A stretch of DNA of 64,000 nt from Anaerolineae bacterium (GCA_022823165.1 JAJDXR010000081.1:186001-250000), one strand, 5' to 3'. Numbered from the stretch's first letter, positions 11,101-20,947 are shown. Notes: generated from the sequence alone by a model not told the origin. Numbers and translations are program-made.

Positions 11101-11550
11101 CTAGCCATGGGCGGCTTCAATCGAATGTCGGTGAAAGCGCTTGAGTTCGGGCAGCTCATCGCAATCCACCCAGGCGTAATCCAGCAATTCGTGATTCAGC
11201 TTGCCAACCGGGCTCTTTGCCCGGCAAAGAAAGGCGAGATCAATATGATTGGGTACCGTCTTGCTACTGTGGATTATACGGACCACGTCAACCTCAAGCT
11301 GCAATTCTTCCTTTAATTCTCGAACAATCGCCCGCGCAGGATCTTCGTCATCGCCGACCCAGCCGCCAGGCAATCCCCAGGGAAACAGCGGATGGTAGGA
11401 ATGCTCAACCAGCAACACACGGCCGCTTGCATCAAGGACTACCGCGGCCACACCGACCGAATACCTGGCTTGTATCCGGCTGACCAGCAAATAAGGCAGC
11501 CGCATCACAACAGGAAATCTTCGTAGAAATGCTGAGATTTGACGCGTCAC
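11101..11550 (-). CDS. NUDIX hydrolase
   Basis: This 149-residue protein has a complete NUDIX box, GGWVGDDEDPARAIVREL followed by KEELQLEVD, near residues 61-87. The family hydrolyses nucleoside diphosphates linked to another group; the substrate cannot be told from sequence. The start is a GTG. The ribosome binding site is weak, with GGAG about 15 bases upstream. It is the first gene of a two-gene unit with the serine hydrolase. Confidence 0.88.
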   Translation of the reverse strand: MTRQISAFLRRFPVVMRLPYLLVSRIQARYSVGVAAVVLDASGRVLLVEHSYHPLFPWGLPGGWVGDDEDPARAIVRELKEELQLEVDVVRIIHSSKTVPNHIDLAFLCRAKSPVGKLNHELLDYAWVDCDELPELKRFHRHSIEAAHG

Positions 11551-11687
11551 ACGATACGCACAGGCTCCAAAATGTCACTTTGAGTGTAGATTGTAGCCCC
11601 GTCAGCGTCAACAGCAATACAAAATGGCGCCGGCGCAGTTGGCCCCGCAATAGAGCGAGGAATTACTGAGTGCGCAAACCATGCCTA

Positions 11688-11696
11688 TGCTATACT
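11688..11696 (+). promoter_or_regulatory. Possible extended -10 promoter for the envelope operon
   Basis: TGC directly precedes TATACT at 11691-11696, an extended -10 element. No -35 hexamer is found at the proper distance. It lies in the 282-base gap between the divergent NUDIX gene and the histidine-kinase-like gene. The rest of that gap shows no clear feature. Confidence 0.35.
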
Positions 11697-11832
11697 GATT
11701 CGCAATGCGCGCCGCCCGGTGAGTATGGGTTTTGTGTTGATGAGCCGCGACCAGCGCGCCAATGATTAACGGCTGCAAACGACTCTATTACGCCGAGTTT
11801 GACCAGCGACCGCACCTTATGGATGGTGTGAA

Positions 11833-14800
11833 TTGTCTATTGTGCCGCGTGAATTTCTCGACCTGTTTCTACGGTTCCCAGGCGACCTGCTGTATTTCCT
11901 GTTGTTGATCGCATTTAGCCTGGGCGCCTTGTACCTTGCTATCGGGCATCGCTCTCGCTTTCCGGTGGAGCATGCTACCCACCGCTATGTTTACAGCGCC
12001 GCCGGTCTTTTGCTGGTTTGGCTGGTGATGATGGGCGCTGCGCTGCTGGCGCAATTCGCGAATATCGACGCCAATCGATTTATGCCGCCGCTGGAACGGC
12101 TGGCCTATGCGCTGACGCTGATTGTGATAGCCTGGGCTTTCCTCAGCGCCGACTTCATGAGTTGGCGGAACCGGTCTAGTTTATTCGTCTTCGGTCTCAG
12201 CTTACTGCTGCTGCTGCTCTACGTCAATACGGCGCAGAGCTGGTTGGCCGCGGACGAAGCCGGCAACTTCAACGCTTCGGCTTATGCATCGCTGTGGGCG
12301 GCAATTCCGGTCGCGATTGCGCTAGCTGGCACTGCGCTTGCGGTTCTCAATCTGCAGCACATAATCGACGCGCCCCTGAAGGCGCTCTTTTTTCTGATCA
12401 TCATTCTGGGAAACGGCCTGGACTTGGTTCTCCTGGGCGAGGGGGAAAACGCGGGCAGCTATCTGGGCGGAGCGCGGCTGGCATATATCGCGGGCCTGGC
12501 GCTATTCCCACTGATTATTTACCGGCTGGCGGTCGCATTGCTGGAGAATAGCCTGGTAGAAGTTGTTTTGGCGGCATCCCAGCCAGCAGCGGCTCTCGAA
12601 GATCCGGCCGGCGCGGCTGAGGCATCCGCCGACGACCCGTTATTGTCCGCGCCGTCTTCCTGGAGCTTTTCGGCGGCGCCGGTCCCAACTGACCGCCGGC
12701 TGATTTTGAGCGCCGTTGGCGCGATGATGGACCCGCGCGCTGAAGCTGATTTACCGGCGCGAATCGTCGACGCTACGCTTGAGGCATTGGGCGCGGATCT
12801 CTGTGTGCTGGTCCGCGTACAAGACAACAATTACGCCGATGTCGCGGCCGGCTACAACCGTGTCGCGGATCAGCATTTGTCCGGAATCTCGCTGAACCTC
12901 AATGAACAGCCGACGCTGCTGGAAGCGACAAGACGCGGCGAGCAGACGATCCTGTTTCCCGAGTACCAGGCTGATGAATTGGCCGACCTGTTTCGGCGCC
13001 TGGGTATCGAATCCCTTAGCAGCGCCTACGTCCAGCCATTGATGGCCGGCGACGAATTGAAGGCGGTACTGCTGGTTAGCATTCCTTATCGGCAGGTAGA
13101 CCTTACCGTGGAGCAAATTGAAACGCTGCGCGATATTGGATTTGTGGCTGCGCACATGTTGGCATGGAGCGCAAGCGCTGCCGCCACGGGCTCACAGGCG
13201 GAGGCCCAACAGATAGAGAAAATCGTGGCCAAGCCGGCCGAGACCGCGCTCGACGCCGATGCGCTGATAGCCAATCGGCATGAACTTGAGACGAGCCTCG
13301 AACGGGTTAGCGAGCGCCGGACGAAGTTGGCCTCCCAAGTAGCTCAGCTAAAGCAGCAATTGCAGCAGCAGCATATTCGCCTGCTGGACGCGCTGGCTGA
13401 CGAAGCGAGCGACGCCCGAGCCCTGCAGCGATTGTCAGCAGCCATGGACGCGCAAACCAATGTCCGTGACGCCTGTGAACAAAGCGCTCGCGAGCTTCTG
13501 GATGCCGAGACGGTATTGCGCGTGCTGAATGTAAGCAGCGGCGAGACCATCGCGCAAGTGATCCGCGAATTCTTGCACAAAGAATTTAATCTGCTGGTCA
13601 GCGCGCGCGATCGCCTGCGCCGCCAAATCAATGCCATTTTGTTGGCCGGGCAATCCGCCGCCATCGACGGCATCGCGCCAATCTTGCAGAGCCTGGCGGA
13701 CGAAACGGCGCAGCTTGATTTGGAACGGGAACAACAGCGAAGACGGCTGGAGTCCATCACCTCAAGACTGGAGTCCCTGGGCGTCGACAGCAGCTTAAGC
13801 CATACGACCCATCTGCTAATCCAGCTCTATGCCGAAAGAAAGACGCTCGCGCAACATCTCGAGGACATGAACAAGGATCGCGCATTGCTGGTCAGCGAGC
13901 GCCAACGGCTGCTGGCGGCGGGAAGCGGGGACAGCGACGAACTTGCGCGGCAACTGAAGCATTTGAGCGCTGACCACGAGCACTTGCTCAACGCTCGCGA
14001 GGACATGCGCCGCCAGCAGCAAGAACTTCAAGCGCGCATTGATGCAGCCGAAACCGACAAGCAGAGCCTGCGTCAACGCATCAATGAACTTAGCGAGGCG
14101 GTTTCCGCCCAGAGCGAAGGGCAGCAAGCCTTTGATCAACGGATAGCCGCCTTGACCGAAGAACGCGACAATTTGCTGCATCTTCGCGATCAGCTGACCT
14201 CGAGGATTGCGGCTGCCGGCGCCGTCAGCGGCGATTCCGCAATGGGAGACCAGCTCGAAGATTTGCGGGCGACGGTCGAACGCTTGACCGAGCAGCGGGA
14301 GCAGCTCGCGCTTGATCTGAGCGATGCTCGCGCGGAGCTTGAATCGGTACCTGTGAGCGTACCGCATATTCAGCAGTCGGCGCAACAAACCACCGTGGGC
14401 CAATTGCCGCGGCAGAGCGATTTTCTCGTGGACATACTCCAGGACTTGCAGCCGCAACTGACTTCAATTTCGGATTATACCGAGCTTCTCTTGACAGAGT
14501 CGATTGGCATCCTGGGCGCAGCCCAGCAGCAGGTGCTGCGGATGCTCGCCGGCGATATCGACCATTTGCTGCAGATGATCAACGAAGCGCATGACGCCGC
14601 CCAACCCGAAGCGGCCAAGTTCACATGGCAGCGCGAGGACGTCGATGTGGTCAGCCTGGTGGAAGATGTCCTGCAGGAGCGCTCAGCGCAATTCGACGAC
14701 AGCGAGCTTAACCTGGAATTGTCGCTGGATGACCGCCTGCCACCGGTCAATATCGACCGAGACAGTCTCAAGCAGTTCATAATCCAGTTGCTCGAAAACG

Positions 14801-15141
14801 CCTGTTCGGTATCTCCGCCCGGTTCACAGATAGGCATCACGGTGTCGGCGGGTCCGATACTGCTGCCGGACGCTTCGCAAGCGGTCGAGGCGATCGAAAT
14901 CGCCATACGCGATCATGGCGGGGGCATCGCTCAAGCGGATCTGCCGCGTGTCTTTGCGCGCAAATATCGGCGAGAGAACCCGCGCATTGCCGGATTTAGC
15001 GACACCGGCGTGCGTATGAGCATCGCCAGAGCATTTGTACGCGCTCGCGATGGCGACTTGTGGGCGACTAGCGAAGACGACGGCGGCTCAGTATTTCATC
15101 TGGCCCTGCCACTGCAATTGGCTGCGTCAATTGAGGACTAG
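11833..15141 (+). CDS. Histidine-kinase-like membrane protein, GAF and coiled coil, phosphoacceptor His missing
   Basis: A 1102-residue protein. Seven or eight membrane segments span about residues 10-240, followed by a GAF domain (about 295-450), a long Gln/Arg/Glu-rich coiled coil (about 475-845), a HisKA-like helical hairpin and a C-terminal HATPase domain (about 930-1095). The H-box, usually SHELRTPL, reads LQDLQPQL, with Gln (about 870) in place of the His. The N-box Asn (about 989) and G1 box DHGGGI (about 1027) remain, while the G2 box is degenerate (DTGVRMS). It is probably a sensor or scaffold that may bind ATP without autophosphorylating. The start is TTG 11833 or GTG 11842. The next two genes follow without gaps. 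Confidence 0.85.
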   Translation: MSIVPREFLDLFLRFPGDLLYFLLLIAFSLGALYLAIGHRSRFPVEHATHRYVYSAAGLLLVWLVMMGAALLAQFANIDANRFMPPLERLAYALTLIVIAWAFLSADFMSWRNRSSLFVFGLSLLLLLLYVNTAQSWLAADEAGNFNASAYASLWAAIPVAIALAGTALAVLNLQHIIDAPLKALFFLIIILGNGLDLVLLGEGENAGSYLGGARLAYIAGLALFPLIIYRLAVALLENSLVEVVLAASQPAAALEDPAGAAEASADDPLLSAPSSWSFSAAPVPTDRRLILSAVGAMMDPRAEADLPARIVDATLEALGADLCVLVRVQDNNYADVAAGYNRVADQHLSGISLNLNEQPTLLEATRRGEQTILFPEYQADELADLFRRLGIESLSSAYVQPLMAGDELKAVLLVSIPYRQVDLTVEQIETLRDIGFVAAHMLAWSASAAATGSQAEAQQIEKIVAKPAETALDADALIANRHELETSLERVSERRTKLASQVAQLKQQLQQQHIRLLDALADEASDARALQRLSAAMDAQTNVRDACEQSARELLDAETVLRVLNVSSGETIAQVIREFLHKEFNLLVSARDRLRRQINAILLAGQSAAIDGIAPILQSLADETAQLDLEREQQRRRLESITSRLESLGVDSSLSHTTHLLIQLYAERKTLAQHLEDMNKDRALLVSERQRLLAAGSGDSDELARQLKHLSADHEHLLNAREDMRRQQQELQARIDAAETDKQSLRQRINELSEAVSAQSEGQQAFDQRIAALTEERDNLLHLRDQLTSRIAAAGAVSGDSAMGDQLEDLRATVERLTEQREQLALDLSDARAELESVPVSVPHIQQSAQQTTVGQLPRQSDFLVDILQDLQPQLTSISDYTELLLTESIGILGAAQQQVLRMLAGDIDHLLQMINEAHDAAQPEAAKFTWQREDVDVVSLVEDVLQERSAQFDDSELNLELSLDDRLPPVNIDRDSLKQFIIQLLENACSVSPPGSQIGITVSAGPILLPDASQAVEAIEIAIRDHGGGIAQADLPRVFARKYRRENPRIAGFSDTGVRMSIARAFVRARDGDLWATSEDDGGSVFHLALPLQLAASIED

Positions 15142-15144
15142 CCT

Positions 15145-18100
15145 ATGCGGCGCAATGTAGGCAACGAGCTGGTCGTAGCTCTGATTGCGGCGCTAGCGCT
15201 GTTATTTGCCGGCCTCTTCGCGCTGCTGCTGTCCACATCTACACAGAACCCGCCGCTGCCGGCAAGCCCGACTGACCAGGTGGCGGCGACCCCGCCGGCC
15301 ACGCAAACCCAGGCGACGCCCTCGCTGACAGTGACACAGACACCGGAAGCGACAGTCCAGCGCGCGCTGACTGTCACGGCCACAAGTCTTACCTCCGATA
15401 TGCGTCCCACTGATTTGCCGACTCGCGATGCCGACGAGCCGACCAGCGCCACAGCATCGACGACCCCACCGGTCACGCAAACTCAGGCGACGCCCTCGGC
15501 GACTGTGACACAGACACCGGAAGCGACCGACGCTGACACGGTCGAAGCGTCGCCCACAAGTCCTGCGAGAGATATACGTCCCACTGATTTGCCGACTCGC
15601 GATGCCGTCGAGCCGACCAGCGACACAGCATCGACGACCCCGCCGGCCACACAAACACAGGCTACGCCCTCGGCGACCAGGACACAGACACCGGAAGCGA
15701 CAGTACAACGCGAGCTGACTGTCACGGCCACAAGTCCTGCGACAGATATGCGTCCCACTGATTTGCCGACTCGCGATGCCGTCGAGCCGACCAGCGCCAC
15801 AGCATCGACGACCCCACCGGCCACGCAAACCCAGGCGACGCCCTCGCTGACCGTGACACAGACTTCGGAAGCGACCGACACAGGTATAGTGGAAGCGTCT
15901 GCCACAAGCCCTGCGACTGATATACGTCCCACTGATTTGCCGACTCGCGATGCCGTCGAGCCGACCAGCGCCACAGCATCGCAGACCCCGCCGGCCACAC
16001 AAACCCAGGCGACGCCCTCGCTGACCGTGACACAGACACCGGAAGCGACCGACGCAGGTATAATGGAAGCGTCGGCCACAAGCCCTGCGACTGATATGCG
16101 CCCTACTGATTTGCCGTCTCGCGACGCCGTCGAGCCAACCAGCGCCACAGCATCGCCGACCCCGCCGGCCACACAAACCCAGGCGACGCCCTCGCTGACC
16201 GTGACACAGACTTCGGAAGCGACAGGCGCAGGCACGGTAGAAGCGTCGGCCACAAGTCCTGCGACAGATGGGCGTCCCACTGATTTGCCGTCTCGCGACG
16301 CCGTCGAGCCGACCAGCGCCACAGCAGCGACGACCCCGCCGTCCACGCAAACCAAGGCGACGCCCTCGGCGACCGCGACACTGACGCCGGAAGCGACCGA
16401 CGCAGGTATAATGGAAGCGTCAGCCACAAGTCCTGCGACAGATATGCGTCCCACTGACTCGACGACTCGCGATGCTGTCGAGCCGACCAGCGCCACAGCA
16501 TCGACGACCCCACCGGTCACGCAAACCCAGGCGACGCCCTCGCTGACCGTGACACAGACACCGGAAGCGACCGACGCAGGTATAGTGGAAGCGTCGGCCA
16601 CAAGTCCTGCGACAGATGGGCGTCCCACTGATTTGCCGTCTCGCGACGCCGTCGAGCCGACCAGCGCCACAGCAGCGACGACCCCGCCGGCCACGCAAAC
16701 CCAGGCGACGCCCTCGCTGACCGTGACACAGACTTCGCAAGCGACAGTCCAGCGCACACTGACTGTCACGGCCACAAGTCTTACCTCCGATATGCGTCCC
16801 ACTGATTTGCAGTCTCGCGACGCCGTCGAGCCGACCAGCGCCACAGCATCGACGACCCCGCCGGCCGCGCAAACTCAGGCGACGCCCTCGGCGACTGCGA
16901 CACTGACGCCGGAAGCGACAGTCCAACGCGCGCTGACTTTCACGCCCACGAGTCTTTCCACCGATATACGTCCCACTGATTTGCCGACTCGCGATGCCGT
17001 CGAGCCGACCAGCGCCACAGCATCGACGACCCCTCCGGCCACTGTGATTGATCAAGTTTCCCAGCAGCAACCTGGCGCCAGCTCAAGCCCGGAGGCAAGG
17101 GATCTGCCTGTTTTCACTCCAGCGGACACAGTGACGCCGACTGACCCCGAGCCCTACTTGGCCGCCAGTACATTGGCCAGGCCGGAAACAAGCCCGACGG
17201 TTGAGATTTCGGATTATCTACCATTCGTCGACCGCCGGGACCTGGCGATTCAAAGCATATCGAAATCTCCCGGCTGGCCGGGCAGGCTGCCAACCGCAGT
17301 TGCTATACCGCCGCGCGCCCTAAGTGAGACGGCAACCCCCGAAACAGCGCTGGAAGCGCAGACAGGCGTTTTCACGCCGACGCTGAAATCGAGCCAGACG
17401 CATGAAGCGACTGCAGCGGCGGCATCGGCAACGGCAACGCCTGCCAGAGAGCGTCTGACGGCGCCTCCACCAGCAAAGCGGACGGCCGGCATCGAAACTG
17501 CTGATGTCATCCCTTACACGGACATGCCGCCGGCAAGGTCAACGACTGCTGCATCGCTAACTGCTACCGACTCCGGCAACGAGTTGGTTCAAGCATTGGC
17601 GACTGCGAATGTGACAATAGAAACGGCTGCAACTACAGCGACCGAGCGCATGGAAGCAGCGGCGCCCAACGCCACAGAAGTTGCTGAGACCCTGACCGCC
17701 GTCATCGAAACTGCTGATGTCATCCCGTACACGGACATGCCGCCGGCAAGGTCAACGACTGCGGCATCACCGACTGCTACCGACACCGGCAGCGCGCTGG
17801 ATCAAGCACTGGCGACTGCGATTGTGACAATAGAAACGGCTGCAATTACAGCGACCGGGCGCATGGGAGAACCGGCGTCCAGCGCCACAGAAGTTGCTGA
17901 AACCCTGACCGTCGCCATCGAAACTGCTGATGTCATCCCTTACACGGACATGCCGCCGGCAAGGTCAACGACTGCTGCAAGGCCGACTGCTACCGACACC
18001 GGCAGCGCGCTGGATCAAGCACTGGCGACTGCGATTGTGATAAAAGAAACGGCTGCAACTATAGCGACCGAGCGCATGGGCGCAGCGGCGTCCAGCGCCA

Positions 18101-19221
18101 CAGAAGTTGCTGAGACCCTGACCGTCGCCATCGAAACTGCTGATGTCATCCCTTACACGGACATGCCGCCGGCAAAGTCAACGATTGCTGCATCGCCGGC
18201 TGTTACCGACACCGGCAGCGCGCTGGATCAAGCACTGGCGACTGCGATTGTGACAATAGAAACGGCTGCAACTACAGCGACCGAGCGCATGGAAGCAGCG
18301 GCGCCCAGCGCCACAGAAGTTGCTGATACGCCGACCGAGCGCGCGACTGAGTCCGAAATCGCAACCGAGATCGCTACCAGCATTCCCGAAGAGACCTCCG
18401 TCGCCGATTTGCCCGCAGCAGCTGATAAATCCGAGCTTGCAACCCAGGCTCAGGCTGCCGTAGCAGCGTCAAGGCCGGCGCAACCGCTGACCGAGCCGCC
18501 TGCTTCGCTGGTCACATCAACAGCGCTGGCGGGCACGGCCACACCCTTGCCGGAAGTTATTGCCCGCTTGATAGCGACGCCCACTGCTTTCGGCGCAGTA
18601 GCTGCTGAGGCCGAGCCCGCTTGTACCTTGGCAGCAGGTTGGCTGCCCTATGAAGTCCAGAGCGGCGATTCACTGCTGGCGTTGGCGCTGGCCACCGGCA
18701 GCAGCCTGATTGAGTTGCGCGAAGGCAACTGCTTTAGTCCTGTGACCGGCATAATCGCCGGCGAGAGTATCGCGGTTCCAAATCTGCCTGAGTCTCCGAT
18801 CATAAGCGCGAGCTCGCAGGTTCCAATTGCGGACGCAGCCAAGCAAGTTAAGGGCTGTGAATCAAGGCGCGCCCTGATTTTAGAGCCCGAACCAATGGCA
18901 GAGTTTTTCGGCCTATTCGCCATCCGCGGCCGGGCGCTGATTCCCGATGGCGGCAAGTATCGCCTGTCGGTCAAGCCGGCCTGGTCGCCTGATTATCATC
19001 GCTTCCTGGATGTCGACAGCCCGGTCAACAATGACATTATTGGCTTGATAAACACCGAGATCTTTGGGACCGGGCTGCAACGGCTGCGCCTGGAATTAGT
19101 CGGAAGCGACGGCAATATCCTAGCCGACAGCTTCTGCGAGATACCGCTAATTTTCAGGGCGCATCAGACAGCCATGACCGCTGCGCCGGCCCATAACTCA
19201 GGGCGACACTCGGACGAATGA
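15145..19221 (+). CDS. Giant Thr/Pro-rich repeat protein with LysM domain
   Basis: The protein has 1358 residues. A membrane anchor near residues 9-30 is followed by ten perfect-length 58-residue repeats and then four 71-residue repeats (IETADVIPYTDMPPARST). The C-terminus has a LysM domain (about 1170-1215, YEVQSGDSLLALA to GESIAVP) and a final domain of about 110 residues with two cysteines. The repeats are rich in Thr, Ser, Ala and Pro and nearly lack Lys, which suggests an extended, perhaps O-glycosylated stalk that carries LysM out to the cell wall (inference). GAGGA lies 10 bases before the ATG, which follows the previous stop by 3 bases. It overlaps the LCP gene by 4 bases. Confidence 0.88.
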   Translation: MRRNVGNELVVALIAALALLFAGLFALLLSTSTQNPPLPASPTDQVAATPPATQTQATPSLTVTQTPEATVQRALTVTATSLTSDMRPTDLPTRDADEPTSATASTTPPVTQTQATPSATVTQTPEATDADTVEASPTSPARDIRPTDLPTRDAVEPTSDTASTTPPATQTQATPSATRTQTPEATVQRELTVTATSPATDMRPTDLPTRDAVEPTSATASTTPPATQTQATPSLTVTQTSEATDTGIVEASATSPATDIRPTDLPTRDAVEPTSATASQTPPATQTQATPSLTVTQTPEATDAGIMEASATSPATDMRPTDLPSRDAVEPTSATASPTPPATQTQATPSLTVTQTSEATGAGTVEASATSPATDGRPTDLPSRDAVEPTSATAATTPPSTQTKATPSATATLTPEATDAGIMEASATSPATDMRPTDSTTRDAVEPTSATASTTPPVTQTQATPSLTVTQTPEATDAGIVEASATSPATDGRPTDLPSRDAVEPTSATAATTPPATQTQATPSLTVTQTSQATVQRTLTVTATSLTSDMRPTDLQSRDAVEPTSATASTTPPAAQTQATPSATATLTPEATVQRALTFTPTSLSTDIRPTDLPTRDAVEPTSATASTTPPATVIDQVSQQQPGASSSPEARDLPVFTPADTVTPTDPEPYLAASTLARPETSPTVEISDYLPFVDRRDLAIQSISKSPGWPGRLPTAVAIPPRALSETATPETALEAQTGVFTPTLKSSQTHEATAAAASATATPARERLTAPPPAKRTAGIETADVIPYTDMPPARSTTAASLTATDSGNELVQALATANVTIETAATTATERMEAAAPNATEVAETLTAVIETADVIPYTDMPPARSTTAASPTATDTGSALDQALATAIVTIETAAITATGRMGEPASSATEVAETLTVAIETADVIPYTDMPPARSTTAARPTATDTGSALDQALATAIVIKETAATIATERMGAAASSATEVAETLTVAIETADVIPYTDMPPAKSTIAASPAVTDTGSALDQALATAIVTIETAATTATERMEAAAPSATEVADTPTERATESEIATEIATSIPEETSVADLPAAADKSELATQAQAAVAASRPAQPLTEPPASLVTSTALAGTATPLPEVIARLIATPTAFGAVAAEAEPACTLAAGWLPYEVQSGDSLLALALATGSSLIELREGNCFSPVTGIIAGESIAVPNLPESPIISASSQVPIADAAKQVKGCESRRALILEPEPMAEFFGLFAIRGRALIPDGGKYRLSVKPAWSPDYHRFLDVDSPVNNDIIGLINTEIFGTGLQRLRLELVGSDGNILADSFCEIPLIFRAHQTAMTAAPAHNSGRHSDE
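15301..17040 (+). repeat. Ten tandem 174-bp coding repeats
   Basis: The segment beginning CACGCAAACCCAGGCGACG recurs with exact 174-base spacing (15301, 15475, 15649, 15823, 15997, 16171, 16345, 16519, 16693, 16867). No unit has an insertion or deletion. Two subtypes alternate in the middle of the unit: one encodes VQRxLTVTATS (units 1, 3, 9, 10), the other DAGIVEASATS (units 2, 4-8). The array should be prone to copy-number change and to assembly error. Confidence 0.95.
17491..18342 (+). repeat. Four tandem 213-bp coding repeats
   Basis: ATCGAAACTGCTGATGTCAT recurs at 17491, 17704, 17917 and 18130, exactly 213 bases apart. Each unit encodes 71 residues beginning IETADVIPYTDMPP. This family is unrelated to the 174-bp family in the same gene. 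Confidence 0.93.
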
Positions 19222-20765
19222 TGAACGCATTTCGCTGGCTCGGTCGACTCCTTAGGCTGCTGCTGCTTGGTATTCTGCTAGCGCTGCTGGTTGCGCTGGC
19301 CTGGACGGCGCTGCAGATCGCGTCAGTTGCGGACAACACCGCTGCGCCGGCCGGCACGATTGCAGCGAGGCGGGCGGCATATCGAGTGACCGCGACGGCT
19401 ATCCACATCGAAAACAGTCAAGCCAGCCTGGAATATCAATCGGCATTTGTACTCATGCAAGAGCAGGTCGCGGAGGGAACTCCGGCGCCGGCGGCCATGG
19501 CTGTATCCACCGCAATGCCGGCCGGGGATGATTTCCAACTGCCAAAATTGCTGATTCCGCTTGACCCCGAAGAGGGCGTAGAGCTGTCCGGCATGCAGCC
19601 GCCGAGCCGCGTTGCGCCGGTAACCCGCAGGCATCGGCTGATCAATATCATGCTCCTGGGCAGCGATGAGGAACTGACCGACGACAACTTCATCCGTACC
19701 GACACGATGATCGTGGTTTCACTTAATGTCGATACTGGCACGGTATCGATGATGAGCTTGCCGCGCGATCTATTTGTATACATCCCGCACGGCCAAATGG
19801 GACGCCTGAATACCGCCTTTGGCATCGGCGAGGCTCTGAGCTGGGATCCTGGCCGCGGCTTCGGGCTCCTGCGGCAGACGATCTTCTACAATCTAGGCAT
19901 CAACGTTCACTTCTACGCGCGTGTGAACTTTTCTGGTTTCGAGACGATCATTGATCAGCTGGGAGGTGTTGACATCGCCGTCGACTGCGCCTACCGTGAT
20001 TGGTATCCGACCGGGAGCGGCGAATACCGCCGGCGTACCTTGCCGGTGGGTCTGCACAGTTTCGACGGCTTCGACGCGCTTTGGTATGCGCGGACGCGAA
20101 AGAACACCGACGACTTTGACCGCGGGCGGCGGCAGCAACTGCTCCTGCGCGCCATGTGGCGGAAAGCGCGCAGCGAAGGAGTCGTCGCCGCGATCCCGCG
20201 TTTGTGGAGCGAAGTGACCGATGTGGTGGAGACGGACCTGCCGTTTGATATGCTGCTGCGTTTGCTGCCCCATTTGCTCAATCTGGACTTGGCTGATGTC
20301 GAGAACATCACATTCAAGAAGCATTACCACACCAGCGAATGGATTACGCCGGATGGAGCCGAAGTGCAGCTGCCAATCAAAGATCCGGTCGCCGCGCTGA
20401 TGCAAGATTTCTATACGCCGCCATCGCCGCACCAGGTTTCGATTGCCGGCCCCAGTATCGGCGTTTTCAACGCTTCGGGCCAGGAGAATTGGGATATTGT
20501 GGCGAGCGAAAGGCTGCGCTGGGACGGCTACAATGCCGTAGCCCTGGGAAGCGAAGCGGATGCCAACGTTTTGGATTCCAGTCAGCTAATTGACCATGCT
20601 GCCGCAGAGAAGGGCAGCTTGACGCCTCGCATCCTGCGCGCCTTGAATATGACCGAAGCGCAAGTCAAGCTGCAGGCCATGGCTAACCGCGACCATGATT
20701 ATGTCCTTAGAATCGGCCGGGATTATCAATCCTGCACTTTTGGCGTCCTGCCGCTCAATGACTGA
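19218..20765 (+). CDS. LytR-CpsA-Psr (LCP) family protein with LytR_C domain
   Basis: LCP enzymes transfer glycopolymers from polyprenyl-phosphate carriers to the cell wall. The protein has 515 residues: a membrane anchor (about 9-32), a Pro/Ala linker, an LCP domain (about 135-385) and a LytR_C domain (about 410-510, from GVFNASGQENW). The LCP residues expected to hold the pyrophosphate are present: Asp in FIRTDTMIV, Arg in SLPRDLFV, and Arg residues in WYARTRKNTDDFDRGRRQQ. The start overlaps the stop of the repeat protein (ATGA), implying translational coupling. With the LysM stalk protein and the kinase-like sensor it forms a cell-wall operon. Confidence 0.92.
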   Translation: MMNAFRWLGRLLRLLLLGILLALLVALAWTALQIASVADNTAAPAGTIAARRAAYRVTATAIHIENSQASLEYQSAFVLMQEQVAEGTPAPAAMAVSTAMPAGDDFQLPKLLIPLDPEEGVELSGMQPPSRVAPVTRRHRLINIMLLGSDEELTDDNFIRTDTMIVVSLNVDTGTVSMMSLPRDLFVYIPHGQMGRLNTAFGIGEALSWDPGRGFGLLRQTIFYNLGINVHFYARVNFSGFETIIDQLGGVDIAVDCAYRDWYPTGSGEYRRRTLPVGLHSFDGFDALWYARTRKNTDDFDRGRRQQLLLRAMWRKARSEGVVAAIPRLWSEVTDVVETDLPFDMLLRLLPHLLNLDLADVENITFKKHYHTSEWITPDGAEVQLPIKDPVAALMQDFYTPPSPHQVSIAGPSIGVFNASGQENWDIVASERLRWDGYNAVALGSEADANVLDSSQLIDHAAAEKGSLTPRILRALNMTEAQVKLQAMANRDHDYVLRIGRDYQSCTFGVLPLND

Positions 20766-20792
20766 GCAACATTTTCTTTCCGGCAGGATACA

Positions 20793-20821
20793 TTGTCGTA
20801 TCAAAATAATTGTGTTATCAT
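20793..20821 (+). promoter_or_regulatory. Promoter of tRNA-Pro
   Basis: TTGTCG at 20793-20798 and TATCAT at 20816-20821 are 17 bases apart. Transcription would begin a few bases before the tRNA at 20832. Confidence 0.5.
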
Positions 20822-20831
20822 GCGGGCATAT

Positions 20832-20906
20832 CGGGGTATGGCGCAGTCCGGCTAGCGCGCTTGCATGGGGTGTAAGAGGTCCCCGGTTCGAATCCGGGTA
20901 CCCCGA
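20832..20906 (+). tRNA. tRNA-Pro (anticodon GGG)
   Basis: The cloverleaf is complete. The acceptor CGGGGTA pairs with TACCCCG. The D-stem is GCGC/GCGC. The anticodon stem CTTGC/GTAAG encloses the loop ATGGGGT with anticodon GGG. The T-arm is CCCGG-TTCGAAT-CCGGG. The discriminator base is A, and CCA is not encoded. The C1-G72 pair is typical of tRNA-Pro. Confidence 0.97.
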
Positions 20907-20919
20907 CAGAGTTAAAATG

Positions 20920-20947
20920 GGCTCACCATCTGGTGAGCCTTTAATTT
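20920..20947 (+). terminator. Rho-independent terminator after tRNA-Pro
   Basis: GGCTCACC-ATCT-GGTGAGCC followed by TTTAATTT. The selD ribosome binding site begins one base later, so selD depends either on read-through of this terminator or on a promoter not evident here. Confidence 0.8.

Noticed and set aside
15202..17070. Long minus-strand frames of 382, 453 and 216 codons under the repeat protein
   Set aside because: They mirror the 174-base repeats on the opposite strand. Because the period is a multiple of three, all frames stay open. They have no ribosome binding site, and the plus strand has an anchored, LysM-containing protein in an operon.
15301..18342. CRISPR array
   Set aside because: The regular repeats are 174 and 213 bases long, without spacers, and are translated; no cas genes are present anywhere in the window.
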